A stretch of 64,000 nucleotides of DNA from NCBI RefSeq assembly GCF_014610845.1, contig NZ_JABTCG010000005.1:1-64000 (forward strand). The letters run 5' to 3'. Each line of letters begins with the position of its first letter. Position 1 is the stretch's first letter. This DNA comes from Maribacter arenosus (GTDB taxonomy: Bacteria; Bacteroidota; Bacteroidia; Flavobacteriales; Flavobacteriaceae). Below the pieces are notes generated by a model. The model was not told where the DNA came from and ran no database searches. It saw only the letters and a program-made list of their open reading frames with translations. The position numbers and the translations under genes were made by a program. Shown here piece after piece: positions 9,901-16,958 of the stretch.

Positions 9901-10192
9901 CGATGACCATGCCTTGTTCTTTCATCGAAGTTGAATACACATATTCGACCCCTTTGATGTTAGAGATGAGTTTTTCGAGTGGTTTTGTCACCCGGGATTC
10001 AACCTCGGTAGGGCTTGCCCCTGGGTATCCTACAAAAATATCGGCCATAGGCACATCGATCTGCGGCTCCTCTTCCCTTGGTATTAAAAAAGAGCTATAG
10101 ACCCCAATGATCATAAACACGATCATGAGTAGTACCGTTAATTTAGATCCTATGAATAATTTGGCGATTTTGCCAGCTAATCCTTCCTTCAT
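6998..10192 (-). CDS. RND-family efflux pump, inner-membrane permease
   Basis: 1064 residues, full length for the AcrB/CzcA superfamily. Membrane segment 1 is near residues 15-33, followed by the first porter domain, TM2-6 (about 340-490), a central loop, TM7 near 545, the second porter domain, and TM8-12 near 880-1055. The proton-relay acid pair is visible in TM4 (GIVVDDSIIIAEN). The CzcA-type DET motif was not identified, and the sequence looks closer to broad-spectrum pumps with narrow periplasmic domains. It works with the adaptor and the TolC channel encoded upstream. The substrate is not evident. The operon is preceded by two tandem Crp/Fnr-type boxes, so efflux is tied to the same control as the energy genes. 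Confidence 0.92.
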   Translation of the reverse strand: MKEGLAGKIAKLFIGSKLTVLLMIVFMIIGVYSSFLIPREEEPQIDVPMADIFVGYPGASPTEVESRVTKPLEKLISNIKGVEYVYSTSMKEQGMVIVQFYVGEDIERSFVKLYNEINKHMDIMPEGVTFPLVKTRAIDDVPMLGLTLWSDSYDDYRIKQIAQELTDEIEKINDVSATQKIGGRNRQLRVVLDKEKMAESGLDFLSVAQMIKANNQQLSGGSFDKNDTEFTVSTGKFLETSKDVENLVVGIQKNRPIYLKQIASIQDGPELPKDYVALGFGQATEKAQQYKSEYPAVTISVAKRKGADAMKISDIILDKVEHLKKTLIPDDIHVEVTRNYGETASHKVSELLMHLIGAIIAVTLVVMLAMGWRGGLVVFLSVPITFALTLLSYYMLDYTLNRITLFALVFVTGIVVDDSIIIAENMHRHFKMKRLPFKQAALYAINEVGNPTILATFTVIASVLPMAFVSGLMGPYMSPMPIGASIAMILSLFVALTITPYLGYIFLREKDKKGETVKEEEAMEDTFIYRMYEKFERPLIESKKKRWLFLGITFLLLLGSVALFFTKSVAVKMLPFDNKNEFQVVIDMPEGTTLERTGVVTKEIAQYLATRPEVVNYQTYVGTSAPITFNGLVRHYDLRGGSNMADIQVNLIDKGERDEQSHEIASLLRPEIQRIGKKFDANVKVVEVPPGPPVMSTIVGEIYGPDYDIQIDIANQVQYILKNTVDVVDVDWMVEADQIEYEFIIDKEKAMLYGVVPQQIAHTMNMALSERVVTNLYDEDAVNQVGLILALDEKEKSTIGDIGQLKVKSQQGNMIPIADLVDIQQTTRAKSIYRKNQKRVVYVMADMAGELESPVYAILGMTDKLKQINMPEGYSINELYIKQPDFEDDYTVKWDGEWQITLEVFRDLGIAFLGVIVIIYILIVGWFQNFKAPIVMMVAIPLSMVGIVLGHWLLGAFFTATSFIGMIALAGIMVRNSVLLIDFVNLRLAEGIPIKQAVIEAGAVRTTPILLTAGTVVIGAFVILFDPIFQGLAISLMGGTIVSTVLTLLVVPLVYFMIERKNYK

Positions 10193-10282
10193 GTTTTTAA
10201 TTATTTAGTTTTTGGGCGTTAGCGCCGGCTTTCACCAGTCGCTTTTTTCATTTGTACAAAGAGCTCCAACAGGGACCCGATC

Positions 10283-10302
10283 CCTACCTGCCGGCAGGTA
10301 GG
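10283..10302. repeat. 20-bp perfect palindrome (possible REP-type element)
   Basis: CCTACCTGCC followed directly by GGCAGGTAGG, a perfect 20-bp palindrome and the most GC-rich spot in the neighbourhood. It lies in the 126-bp gap between the RND pump and adaptor genes, where one would expect none. It could be a dispersed palindromic repeat or an mRNA-stabilising hairpin that sets expression ratios within the operon. No second copy was noticed in this window. Confidence 0.6.
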
Positions 10303-10318
10303 TCTAACGTAGTTCCAA

Positions 10319-11395
10319 TTATTGGATATTGATCTTTGCTCCGTTATACAATTTACCCTCTGCGGAAACGATATACCGTTCATCGGTAGATAAACCGGAA
10401 AGCACTTCCACTTGATCCCCTAGGGTCCTACCCAATCGCAACCATCTCAATAAGGCCGTATTACTTTCACTAACCGTATAAATCCCCGTTAATTGACCAT
10501 TGGTAACTAAAGCATCTTTCGGAATCATAATCGTTTGCGTATTCGCTTTATGGGCGATAGGAAAACGAACTGTGGCATACATTCCAGACATTATTTTAGC
10601 CGTTGACTTCTCAAGAATAACCTTGACCAAATACTGGCCGCCTGTATTTTTGGCAGATGTACTTATTTCAGCAACTTTGGCCGGTACGGTAACGTCTAGG
10701 GATTTTAAGACCACGTTCACCTCGGTATCTGCGTTGATTTGAAGTATCTCAGATTCTGGGACCATGGCCAATACTTGAAACTTACCCGGGGATTCTACCT
10801 CTAACAAAGGCATGCCAGGGCTGGCCATATCGCCGACATTTATAAATTTGTTGGTGACAGTTCCATTGAAAGGCGCTCGGATATTTGCATATGAAAACTG
10901 GGCATTAACTTCATTTTTCATTTGTTTTGCTGCCTCTAACCTGGCCTTGGCCATATTATAATTCGCGGTTATATCATCCAATTCTTTTTGGGAAGCACTG
11001 TTTTCCGCATATAAGGCCGTAAACCGGTTATAGTCTTTCTCCGCATTCATATAAGCTGCGGTGGCTTCGGTAATACCGGCATTTACTTGGGCCAATTTGG
11101 CAGATAGATCCGTATCACTAATACTGATCAATTGCTGACCTTTTCTCACCTTGTCCCCGACATTGACATATATTTTGTCAACAAAACCCATCATGCGGGT
11201 ACTTAAATTGGCGCTGTTAACCGCCTCGATTTTTCCACTAGCCGTTAGATAAGAATTACCGCTTTCCTCCGATACCGAATTCACGGAAACCGCTACCGCT
11301 GGCGTATCCCCAACTGTAGTTTTTTTATTCCCTTCCCCACAGCTAACTGTTAAAAGTGCCAGTGAAATCATTCCTATAATTAATGTATTCTTCAT
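10319..11395 (-). CDS. RND efflux periplasmic adaptor (membrane fusion protein), lipoprotein
   Basis: 358 residues. Lipoprotein signal with lipobox TVSC at about residues 16-19. Then come the first half of the biotinyl-lipoyl domain (GFVDKIYVNVGDKVRKGQ, about 70-87), a helical hairpin (about 95-165), the second lipoyl half (ANIRAPFNGTVTNKFINVGD, about 170-190), a beta-barrel domain, and a membrane-proximal domain ending LYNGAKINIQ. It bridges the RND pump to the TolC-type channel. It lies 27 bp downstream of the TolC-family gene and 126 bp upstream of the pump gene. Confidence 0.92.
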   Translation of the reverse strand: MKNTLIIGMISLALLTVSCGEGNKKTTVGDTPAVAVSVNSVSEESGNSYLTASGKIEAVNSANLSTRMMGFVDKIYVNVGDKVRKGQQLISISDTDLSAKLAQVNAGITEATAAYMNAEKDYNRFTALYAENSASQKELDDITANYNMAKARLEAAKQMKNEVNAQFSYANIRAPFNGTVTNKFINVGDMASPGMPLLEVESPGKFQVLAMVPESEILQINADTEVNVVLKSLDVTVPAKVAEISTSAKNTGGQYLVKVILEKSTAKIMSGMYATVRFPIAHKANTQTIMIPKDALVTNGQLTGIYTVSESNTALLRWLRLGRTLGDQVEVLSGLSTDERYIVSAEGKLYNGAKINIQ

Positions 11396-11422
11396 TTTGA
11401 TGTCTATTTTTTAGCTGTTGAA

Positions 11423-12727
11423 TTACTCTTTGGTTAAAAATTGAACATATGCCAAAGCATAGTTATGTTGAAAAATGGTCGTATAATACTCCAATTGCTT
11501 TTGGGCATATTGGGTTTCTGCCATTAATAAATCGGTGGTCCGCTCCAATCCTTGTTCAAAGCGATTGGTTCTTATCCTTAGTGATTCCTTGGACTGTGAT
11601 AAGGCCAGGGCCGTAAGCTCCAAGTTGTTCTTGGCATCCTGAAGCATACGTATGGCCCTATTCAGCTCTACCTGACTTTCTGCCTTATATTGGTTGAATT
11701 CCAATTTCGATTTTTCATATTCCGCCCTACTCTTCTTGGCTTTGCCAAAACGCTTTGAACCCTCGAAAATGTTCCATTTCAATTCCGCCCCAAAAAGGTA
11801 TCCATCAGCATCGCCTTGAAACACCTCATCGTCATGGAGTTCATATGTCCCAAAAGCATTCAGGCGAGGTAAAAAACTCATTTTATCCGATTGGTACATT
11901 TGTCGATACGCTTCAGAAGCTTTGAATACCGCTAGGATATCCTTTCTGTTCTCGGGCAAACTTTCAAAACTGATCGAATTGGAAAGAATGGTTAAAGAAT
12001 CCGCAGGTTGTAATATCCGATAACTATCATCATTCATTAAAACCGAAAGTTGGTTCGATGCGTTCTTGATATTACTTTGGGCATATTGCAATTGGTTATC
12101 AATTTCAGTTACCCGGACCTCTACGGCAAGGACGTCCGATTTTTGTAAATACCCTTGCTTAAAACTGTTATCTGCCAATCGCTTATTTTCCAAAGCGGCT
12201 TCCTTGGCCTTTTTCAACACCTCAACTGTTTTATAGGACAATTGCAACTGCATATAGGCCTTATCTACCATTAATTCAATATAGTCTTGCTTGCGTTCTG
12301 CCTGCAATTGTGTCGCATTCAATTTGGCCTTGGCGGCCTTACGTTGATAGAGCCCGTCGAAATTCAATAAAGGCTGTTGCACTTGGATCCGTGTCGCATA
12401 ATCCTCGATTTGACTGGGATCATTGAGCAGTATAGGATTAAAATCGGCCTGGGTCAATATTTCCTGATTGAGCTTTGAACCAAAGGCCATTAAGGGGTTA
12501 GTGGTCGCTATCCCCGTATGTGAAATACTGATATTGGGAAGCAACACGGCATTGCTCTGATTATAATCGCCTTGGGCCGCTAATACCTCCTGTTCGGAAA
12601 TCTTCAAGGTATTGTTTTCAGAAAGTACTTCTGTAAGCACTTCCTCCTTTGTAATCAACACTGATTCTTGCGCCTGTACAAAAAAGGAAACGCTGAAAAA
12701 TGCCAGTATCAAAAGTAGTTTGTTCAT
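11423..12727 (-). CDS. TolC-family outer-membrane efflux channel
   Basis: 434 residues with a Sec signal (ends FFVQAQ near residue 19). The pattern is a duplicated coiled-coil/beta-barrel outer-membrane efflux protein: long heptad helices (about 105-215 and 330-420) flank the two barrel halves (for example GYLFGAELKWNIFEGSKRFGKAKK near 305). It is the first gene of the operon tolC-like, adaptor, RND pump, PII-like, DUF2892. It has an unusually clear promoter: a class I box 36.5 bp from a perfect TAATTTTG and a second box two helical turns further upstream. Confidence 0.92.
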   Translation of the reverse strand: MNKLLLILAFFSVSFFVQAQESVLITKEEVLTEVLSENNTLKISEQEVLAAQGDYNQSNAVLLPNISISHTGIATTNPLMAFGSKLNQEILTQADFNPILLNDPSQIEDYATRIQVQQPLLNFDGLYQRKAAKAKLNATQLQAERKQDYIELMVDKAYMQLQLSYKTVEVLKKAKEAALENKRLADNSFKQGYLQKSDVLAVEVRVTEIDNQLQYAQSNIKNASNQLSVLMNDDSYRILQPADSLTILSNSISFESLPENRKDILAVFKASEAYRQMYQSDKMSFLPRLNAFGTYELHDDEVFQGDADGYLFGAELKWNIFEGSKRFGKAKKSRAEYEKSKLEFNQYKAESQVELNRAIRMLQDAKNNLELTALALSQSKESLRIRTNRFEQGLERTTDLLMAETQYAQKQLEYYTTIFQHNYALAYVQFLTKE

Positions 12728-12745
12728 TGTTCAATTAATTTGAGG

Positions 12746-12811
12746 CAAAATTAGAAGGTGACGAGAGACTTGGCAGTAACATATGTTACCCTAGATTGTA
12801 ACTTATGTTAC
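12746..12811 (-). promoter_or_regulatory. RND operon promoter: two tandem class I Crp/Fnr-type boxes and -7 element
   Basis: GTAAC-ATAT-GTTAC at 12776-12789 and GTAAC-TTAT-GTTAC at 12798-12811 have centres 22 bp apart, about two helical turns. On the minus strand a perfect Bacteroidota -7 element TAATTTTG (12746-12753) ends 36.5 bp from the centre of the proximal box. That places the box near -41.5, the class II activator position. The start codon at 12727 is about 15 nt from the inferred transcription start. Confidence 0.8.
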
Positions 12812-12866
12812 TTAAAAACACTTTCGGAAGAACTAAATAATAGGCATACCAATACCAATAGGGTTG

Positions 12867-13520
12867 CTATAGTTTTACACCATAGGATAAATCGCCCGCA
12901 TCCCCTATACCTGGGATAATGTACCCTTTACCAGTAAGCTCGTCATCAATGGCGGCTATCCATAAATGGGTGCCTTCGGGAAAAACCTTTTTAATATAGG
13001 CTACCCCTTCTTTAGAACCTATGACCGAAATAATATGGATCTGCTTGGGTTGGCCGTGGGTTTTCAAAACTTTCAAAACATTCTCCAAGGTCCTTCCTGT
13101 AGCCAACATGGGGTCGGTGAGTACCAAGGTTTTATTTCCCAGACTCGGCGCTGCGAAATATTTGACGATCACCTCAAAATCGTCCCCTCCATTAGGGTGA
13201 TGCCTATAGGCCGAGATAAATGCATTCTCGGCCCTATCAAAATAATTCAATAAGCCTTGATGTAAAGGAAGACCGGCACGTAGAACGGAACAGAGTACGA
13301 GCTTATCTATGGGCAGTGCAATGTCCTTGGTGCCGAAAGGGGTCTGTACGGTCTTGGTATCATAATTCAAGGTTTTACTCAATTCATAGCACAGGATTTC
13401 ACCGATGCGTTCAATATTCCTTCGAAATCGCATGGAATCCTTCTGAATTTCAATATCCCTAATTTCGGCTATAAAACGATTTAGAACGGAGTGTTTTGAC
13501 TCAAAATGATGCACTATCAT
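12867..13520 (-). CDS. upp: Uracil phosphoribosyltransferase
   Basis: 217 residues, normal family length. It converts uracil and PRPP to UMP in pyrimidine salvage, in the cytosol. The PRPP-binding loop is seen as LTDPMLATGRTL (about residues 137-148), the N-terminal substrate loop as VLRAGLPLHQGLL near 80, and the uracil-binding C-terminal segment as GKGYIIPGIGDAGD. It stands alone between the efflux operon and a decayed outer-membrane gene, with no link to the energy genes. No Crp/Fnr-type box lies directly upstream. Confidence 0.93.
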   Translation of the reverse strand: MIVHHFESKHSVLNRFIAEIRDIEIQKDSMRFRRNIERIGEILCYELSKTLNYDTKTVQTPFGTKDIALPIDKLVLCSVLRAGLPLHQGLLNYFDRAENAFISAYRHHPNGGDDFEVIVKYFAAPSLGNKTLVLTDPMLATGRTLENVLKVLKTHGQPKQIHIISVIGSKEGVAYIKKVFPEGTHLWIAAIDDELTGKGYIIPGIGDAGDLSYGVKL

Positions 13521-13587
13521 AGGCCCTATATTTAACTTCTAAGTTACGGTATAATTGGTGGTTTACCTTATCAAAGCGATAAAATCG

Positions 13588-14019
13588 CTAGTCTTCTTGT
13601 TTTGTGAAAAACCAATAACTGATACCGACCGACCAATAAAACACATTCTCCAAATCTTCCTCGATGACGGCATCCTCAGTGGTAATGGTTGCGCTACTTT
13701 AGGAAACGCGCATGTCGGGGTAAATGAAAATATGAATTGGTTGTGATAATATTGAATCGGAGCACTAAGTTCAAGGTTCAAAAGCTTGAATTTCGAAGCT
13801 TCCAGAATTTCCAAATTTGTCGTGATGTTCTTTTCTGAGCCTACACCCTGCCCCTTCCCTTTTCTACTTCCTAAACGGCTCGTGCTATAATATTCTTGAT
13901 AAAAATATTGGGACCCTGCAAAGATTCTGATCTTGGATCCGGTCTTGATTTCTTTGTTGGGCTGTAAGCATTGCAGTCCCTAGGACTACGAGTGCAGCCA
14001 TTAACAATTACTTTTTCAT
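13588..14019 (-). pseudogene. Decayed outer-membrane protein gene (stop, frameshifts, internal deletion)
   Basis: The remains read on the minus strand in three frames. From the ATG at 14019, MKK is followed by an in-frame TAA and then an intact-looking signal peptide (LLMAALVVLGTAMLTAQ). A switch of frame gives IKTGSKIRIFAGSQYFYQEY and on to LNLELSAPIQYYHNQFIF, then SFTPTCAFPK. A further shift gives ITTEDAVIEEDLENVFYW and SVGISYWF, ending at a TAG at 13588. The last strands look like an outer-membrane barrel end. The signal peptide joins the barrel with much missing between, so there is also an internal deletion. The promoter region upstream still has two Crp/Fnr-type boxes, so loss is probably recent. 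The joined fragments are too short for a working barrel. Confidence 0.8.
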
Positions 14020-14047
14020 GATACAATTTTTTTAAATTAATATAATG

Positions 14048-14144
14048 TAAAAGTATATTCCGGGTCTAGGCGAAGCAATGATATAAATCATGTAACAACT
14101 TTTATATCAATATATTACATGCTTTTTTTGGTAACATCTGTTAC
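14048..14144 (-). promoter_or_regulatory. Relict promoter of the pseudogene with class II and class I boxes
   Basis: A class II box ATGAT-ATAA-ATCAT lies at 14078-14091, and a minus-strand -7-like TACTTTTA at 14048-14055 ends 36.5 bp from its centre. A perfect class I box GTAAC-ATCT-GTTAC lies 53 bp further upstream at 14131-14144. The arrangement matches the functional promoters in this window although the gene behind it is broken. Confidence 0.6.
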
Positions 14145-14225
14145 ATTAAAAAGCCCTGACGAAACTGTCAGGGCCTTTAGCAACAACCAAACAAAAACTG
14201 ATCAATGAACATGACCAATATATAT
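14145..14225 (-). ncRNA. Intergenic element A: conserved block plus terminator hairpin (candidate small RNA or leader)
   Basis: On the minus strand: a TTGGTCAT block, then CATTGATCAG, then TTTGTTTGGTTGTTG, then a strong hairpin GCCCTGAC-agtttc-GTCAGGGC (14152-14174) with a T-run. The first and third blocks recur in elements B (15010-15137) and C (16824-16954), while the hairpin sequence is different in each. Conservation of the block just before a non-conserved terminator suggests a functional RNA end. This copy is the shortest and its promoter is unclear. A small ORF from 14211 (M F I D Q F L F G C C) is not preserved in element B, so a leader peptide is not supported. Confidence 0.45.
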
Positions 14226-14243
14226 TAAAACAACTTTCTTTTA

Positions 14244-14262
14244 ATTCCCAATTCGCGGGAAT
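14244..14262. repeat. Short inverted repeat ATTCCC...GGGAAT
   Basis: ATTCCC and GGGAAT flank a 7-bp loop, followed by GACA. It resembles half of a common dispersed GCGGGAATGAC-type repeat. It sits in the gap between element A and the DUF2202 gene stop and could serve as that gene's terminator, but it lacks a T-run on the minus strand. Confidence 0.3.
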
Positions 14263-14310
14263 GACAGTATGACTTCCTCCTCCATAAGGGCATCAAGAAA
14301 TATATGACGA

Positions 14311-14946
14311 TCAAGGGCCACACCTTTCATTGGCACTATCCACTATGGCGTTATATTCCTCAATCGTAAGGAATTGGGGAACGTATGTTTCCCCCGAATT
14401 TTCTATAGCCCTTACAAAACTTCTTAAATGGTTTCGTGAACCACATTGAAGACTCTTGAATACATTGATCATACTTGGATTGGCTGTAGCATCGATAAAT
14501 GTTCCCAAATCAACGATATCAAGATCTTCAATGGTCGCACCGACTTCAAGGGCGTTCCCGGCGTCAATTTGGCCTTTTTCCACAAACTGATCATACAGCT
14601 TTTGCATTTCTTCATTGGCAAACTCCCCATAAGGTAAAATGGTATAGTCAATTTGATATTGGTCTAATAGCTCGACCACGGCATTCACATGGGATTGTTC
14701 GCTCACTTTAATGTTCGCAAATTGATTGATCCCATAAAGACCATCTAAAAAATCATAGGTATCCCTGGCTAATTTTTCTTCTTCCAACATAAAGAGTAGT
14801 GCATTTTCATCTTCCAGGGTTAAATCGGTAACATTCAACTCCGTGCCCGTAATTGGGGTTTCATCATTGTCACAAGCTCCTAAGGTGGCAAGGGACAACA
14901 GTGTCAATCCAATGTTCTTGAACTGTGTAATCCTTCTAGATTTCAT
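14311..14946 (-). CDS. DUF2202 ferritin-like lipoprotein
   Basis: 211 residues from the Met at 14946. An upstream in-frame start at 15069 is rejected because it would translate through a terminator hairpin. Lipoprotein signal with lipobox LGAC at about residues 22-25. The DUF2202 core follows, a helical ferritin-like domain with acidic and His pairs: LLFMLEEEKLARDTYDFL (about 55-72), SEQSHVNAVVELLDQY (about 88-103) and CGSRNHLRSFVRAIEN (about 165-180). Such E...H pairs suggest a di-metal centre. Function in this family is unknown; a role in metal or oxidative stress is a guess. A class I box with a -7-like element precedes it at the standard spacing. Confidence 0.85.
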   Translation of the reverse strand: MKSRRITQFKNIGLTLLSLATLGACDNDETPITGTELNVTDLTLEDENALLFMLEEEKLARDTYDFLDGLYGINQFANIKVSEQSHVNAVVELLDQYQIDYTILPYGEFANEEMQKLYDQFVEKGQIDAGNALEVGATIEDLDIVDLGTFIDATANPSMINVFKSLQCGSRNHLRSFVRAIENSGETYVPQFLTIEEYNAIVDSANERCGP

Positions 14947-14965
14947 AACCTCTATTTTTTTAGGA

Positions 14966-15009
14966 CAAATTTCCGAATTGGAATCGAAACACACAGCCAC
15001 TTTTGTTAC
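14966..15009 (-). promoter_or_regulatory. Class I Crp/Fnr-type box and -7 element upstream of DUF2202 gene
   Basis: The imperfect box GCCAC-TTTT-GTTAC (14996-15009) has its centre 36.5 bp from the end of the minus-strand element GAAATTTG (14966-14973), one mismatch from TAnnTTTG. The left half-site is degenerate, but the geometry equals that of the better sites. Confidence 0.5.
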
Positions 15010-15137
15010 ATAAAAAAGACACCTACATAACCTATGCAAGTGCCTTTTTTCAACAACCAAACAAATCAATGAAAATCGGGGGTCATTGATTTACCTTTCG
15101 GGTTCCCCCATGGCCACCGGCAACAATGACCAATATT
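15010..15137 (-). ncRNA. Intergenic element B: candidate small RNA or leader with terminator
   Basis: Minus strand: ATTGGTCATTGTTG, a GC-rich segment, ATCAATGAC, then TTCATTGATTTG and TTTGGTTGTTG, then a hairpin (GGCACTTGCAT / ATGTAGGTGTC, with A-run before and T-run after). GGTCATTG near the 5' end can pair with CAATGACC in the middle, and CATTGAT near the 3' end offers an alternative partner. It is close to element C over its whole length apart from the hairpin. A TAAGTTTA (15140-15147) could be its -7 element. I see no box at standard spacing, only an inverted repeat ATGATG...CATCAT at 15171-15187. Confidence 0.5.
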
Positions 15138-15233
15138 TTTAAACTTAGATAGATAAACCTAAAAAATTGTATGATGGGGTTCATCATTATAAAGCGTTTC
15201 GATTTTGATATTCTACGTGTCATTTTCTACATT

Positions 15234-16691
15234 TTATTCCGGAATCAACCACCAAAAAGGCCTCATTTTGGCTTTATACAAAAAGGCGTGGTGCAGTGCC
15301 AATTTCAACCAATGTCCGGCCAAACCGATTTCACCAAACGTCTTCCCTAGTTTTCTTCCATGGGTATCCGGATATTTTTTATAATCGGGTACTATTGGGA
15401 ATGTTGTAATACTGATTCCACTGCCCTTGGTTATTCCATATCCGGAAGAGGCAATACATGCGGCTCCCATATTCCCCATTGATCCTTTATGGTGTAAGGA
15501 TGGTTTATTCTTTTTAATGGTATCGATAATATTATCCGCAACCAATTTAGCAGTAATACCCGAAGGCATCCCTGTACGTGGAGGTGAAGGAGAAATCGGT
15601 GTACCATTCTTACTTACCCTTGGTTTGGAAATGGCATGTGGAGGGGCAAATGCGATTCCTGGGGCAAATATATTAGGGTACGACGGATTTTGATAGGTTT
15701 CCGGCCAATCCTGAACAGACCATTCCTCATAGGGTTTAGGCGTATAATCCGCATCAACGATCATGAAACCTTTAAAGAGTTTTTCGGTAATATCCTTATC
15801 GTTCTTATCGTATGCCTTAAAACCATGCCCGGAAAATGCTGGGATTAACATTGCAAAATCATAGGTCTCGGATTTGTATTCCCCGTCCAAGGTTTCGTAA
15901 TGGGCAACACCGTCCTCAATTTTATTGACTCCGGCACCTATGATCCATTTAATTCCGCGGTCCTCGAATACCATTTCGACCATCTCGCTTGATTTCATGA
16001 TATTATTACCATAACTGAGCAACATACCATCCATTCCAAAATCGCCCAACTTAGGCTCGTTGGCAATCCATGTCAGTTCTATACTATCCCTTACGCCATG
16101 TCTTCGAAGCTCTTGCTCAACATTCAGGATATACTCAAAGGCCGCCCCTTGACAAGTGGATTTTGCATGTCCGGTCCCAATCAATATTTTCGCTTTTTCC
16201 CCTTGTTTTACTCGTTGAATCAATGTTTCCAAAGCGATCCATGCCTCGGTTGCATGGGTATAAGTACATACCGAATACGTTTTATTGGTGGCAGGCTTTA
16301 AACCTTCGGTCATGTCAAAGGCCAACTTAGGTCCTGTGGCATTTATTAGATAGTCATAGGTGACTTTTTCCGTAGAACCCTTCTTTTCACCAGCGACATA
16401 TTCCGCTGTTATAAAGGGCATGTTGGTTTCAGTATCCCCTTCAGGGTGAAAGGTTAGGACTTTTGCCTGTTTAAACTCTATCCCTTTCTTTTTATACAAG
16501 GGTGCCAATGGGAAAAGGATATCCTTGGATTTCATACGGCCGATCCCTACCCAGATATTTGAAGGAATCCATTGATAATTGCCATTGGGGGAAACCACGG
16601 TAACCGTATGTTTTTTAGACAGTTTTCTTCGTAAGTGGCTAGCAGCTACATGGCCCGATATTCCTGCACCTAATACAACAATTCTCGACAT
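15234..16691 (-). CDS. Sulfide:quinone oxidoreductase-like FAD protein (paralogue 1)
   Basis: 485 residues from the Met at 16691; an earlier in-frame start is rejected because the extension crosses element C's terminator. FAD-binding Rossmann motif VVLGAGISG (residues 5-13), second nucleotide motif YLINATGPK (about 114-122) and FAD-ribityl region AFSGHG near 285. Cys142, Cys180 (STCQGAAFEY) and Cys412 (GAACIASSG) are candidates for the redox-active Cys of SQR, which oxidises sulfide to sulfane sulfur and reduces quinone at the membrane surface. It is longer than the second SQR here and only distantly like it. It could also be a flavocytochrome c-like or polysulfide-forming variant. It lies next to cydAB and has a class I box, supporting sulfide-dependent respiration. 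Confidence 0.75.
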   Translation of the reverse strand: MSRIVVLGAGISGHVAASHLRRKLSKKHTVTVVSPNGNYQWIPSNIWVGIGRMKSKDILFPLAPLYKKKGIEFKQAKVLTFHPEGDTETNMPFITAEYVAGEKKGSTEKVTYDYLINATGPKLAFDMTEGLKPATNKTYSVCTYTHATEAWIALETLIQRVKQGEKAKILIGTGHAKSTCQGAAFEYILNVEQELRRHGVRDSIELTWIANEPKLGDFGMDGMLLSYGNNIMKSSEMVEMVFEDRGIKWIIGAGVNKIEDGVAHYETLDGEYKSETYDFAMLIPAFSGHGFKAYDKNDKDITEKLFKGFMIVDADYTPKPYEEWSVQDWPETYQNPSYPNIFAPGIAFAPPHAISKPRVSKNGTPISPSPPRTGMPSGITAKLVADNIIDTIKKNKPSLHHKGSMGNMGAACIASSGYGITKGSGISITTFPIVPDYKKYPDTHGRKLGKTFGEIGLAGHWLKLALHHAFLYKAKMRPFWWLIPE

Positions 16692-16779
16692 TCTTGAATC
16701 TTTAAACTTCAGTAAATCTAATCTTGTTATCAATCGACGGCAATGACCCTTATCATGTCCGATCCTGGCATTACGATTG

Positions 16780-16823
16780 TAAAGTTTAGCTTTTGTGGAA
16801 ACATATACTGCAACCTTTGTTAC
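16780..16823 (-). promoter_or_regulatory. Class I box upstream of SQR-like gene
   Basis: GCAAC-CTTT-GTTAC at 16810-16823. A minus-strand AAACTTTA (16780-16787) ends 36.5 bp from its centre; it departs from TAnnTTTG at the first and last base. The 22-bp sequence 16805-16826 around the box recurs exactly at 16984-17005, upstream of element C. Confidence 0.5.
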
Positions 16824-16954
16824 ATAAAAAAGCACCTACAAAATGGCAGGTGCTTTTTTTCAACAACCAAACAAATCAATGAATTTTAACGTCATTGATC
16901 AACATTTCGGGTTTCCCCTGTGGCCATCAGCAACAATGACCAATATCTTAATTG
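16824..16954 (-). ncRNA. Intergenic element C: candidate ~130-nt small RNA with its own Crp/Fnr-type promoter
   Basis: Minus strand: the inferred start is near 16954. The conserved ATTGGTCATTGTTG block comes next, then an internal GATGGCC/GGGGAAACCC region, then GATCAATGAC and TTCATTGATTTG. TTTGGTTGTTG follows, then a strong terminator hairpin GCACCTGC-cattt-TGTAGGTGC with A-run before and T-run after (about 16826-16860). Nothing in it codes for a convincing protein. Its promoter (16959-17002) has a class I box at the standard spacing, and the terminator lies just upstream of the SQR gene's own box. Together these make a self-contained transcription unit. This occupies most of the 378-bp gap 16692-17069. 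Confidence 0.65.
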
Positions 16955-16958
16955 AACA

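Noticed and set aside
14145-14225. Leader peptide MFIDQFLFGCC in element A
   Set aside because: A similar frame opens in element C but is interrupted in element B by a one-base length difference, so coding is not conserved.
14947-15069. N-terminal extension of the DUF2202 protein
   Set aside because: It would be translated through element B's terminator and the class I box. The Met at 14946 gives a proper lipoprotein signal.
15171-15187. ATGATG...CATCAT inverted repeat as a class II box for element B
   Set aside because: The spacer is 7 bp between ATGAT and ATCAT, not 4, and no -7 element lies 36-38 bp away.
16692-16835. N-terminal extension of the SQR-like protein
   Set aside because: The extension runs through the promoter box and ends in the terminator of element C. 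The Met at 16691 starts the FAD motif exactly.
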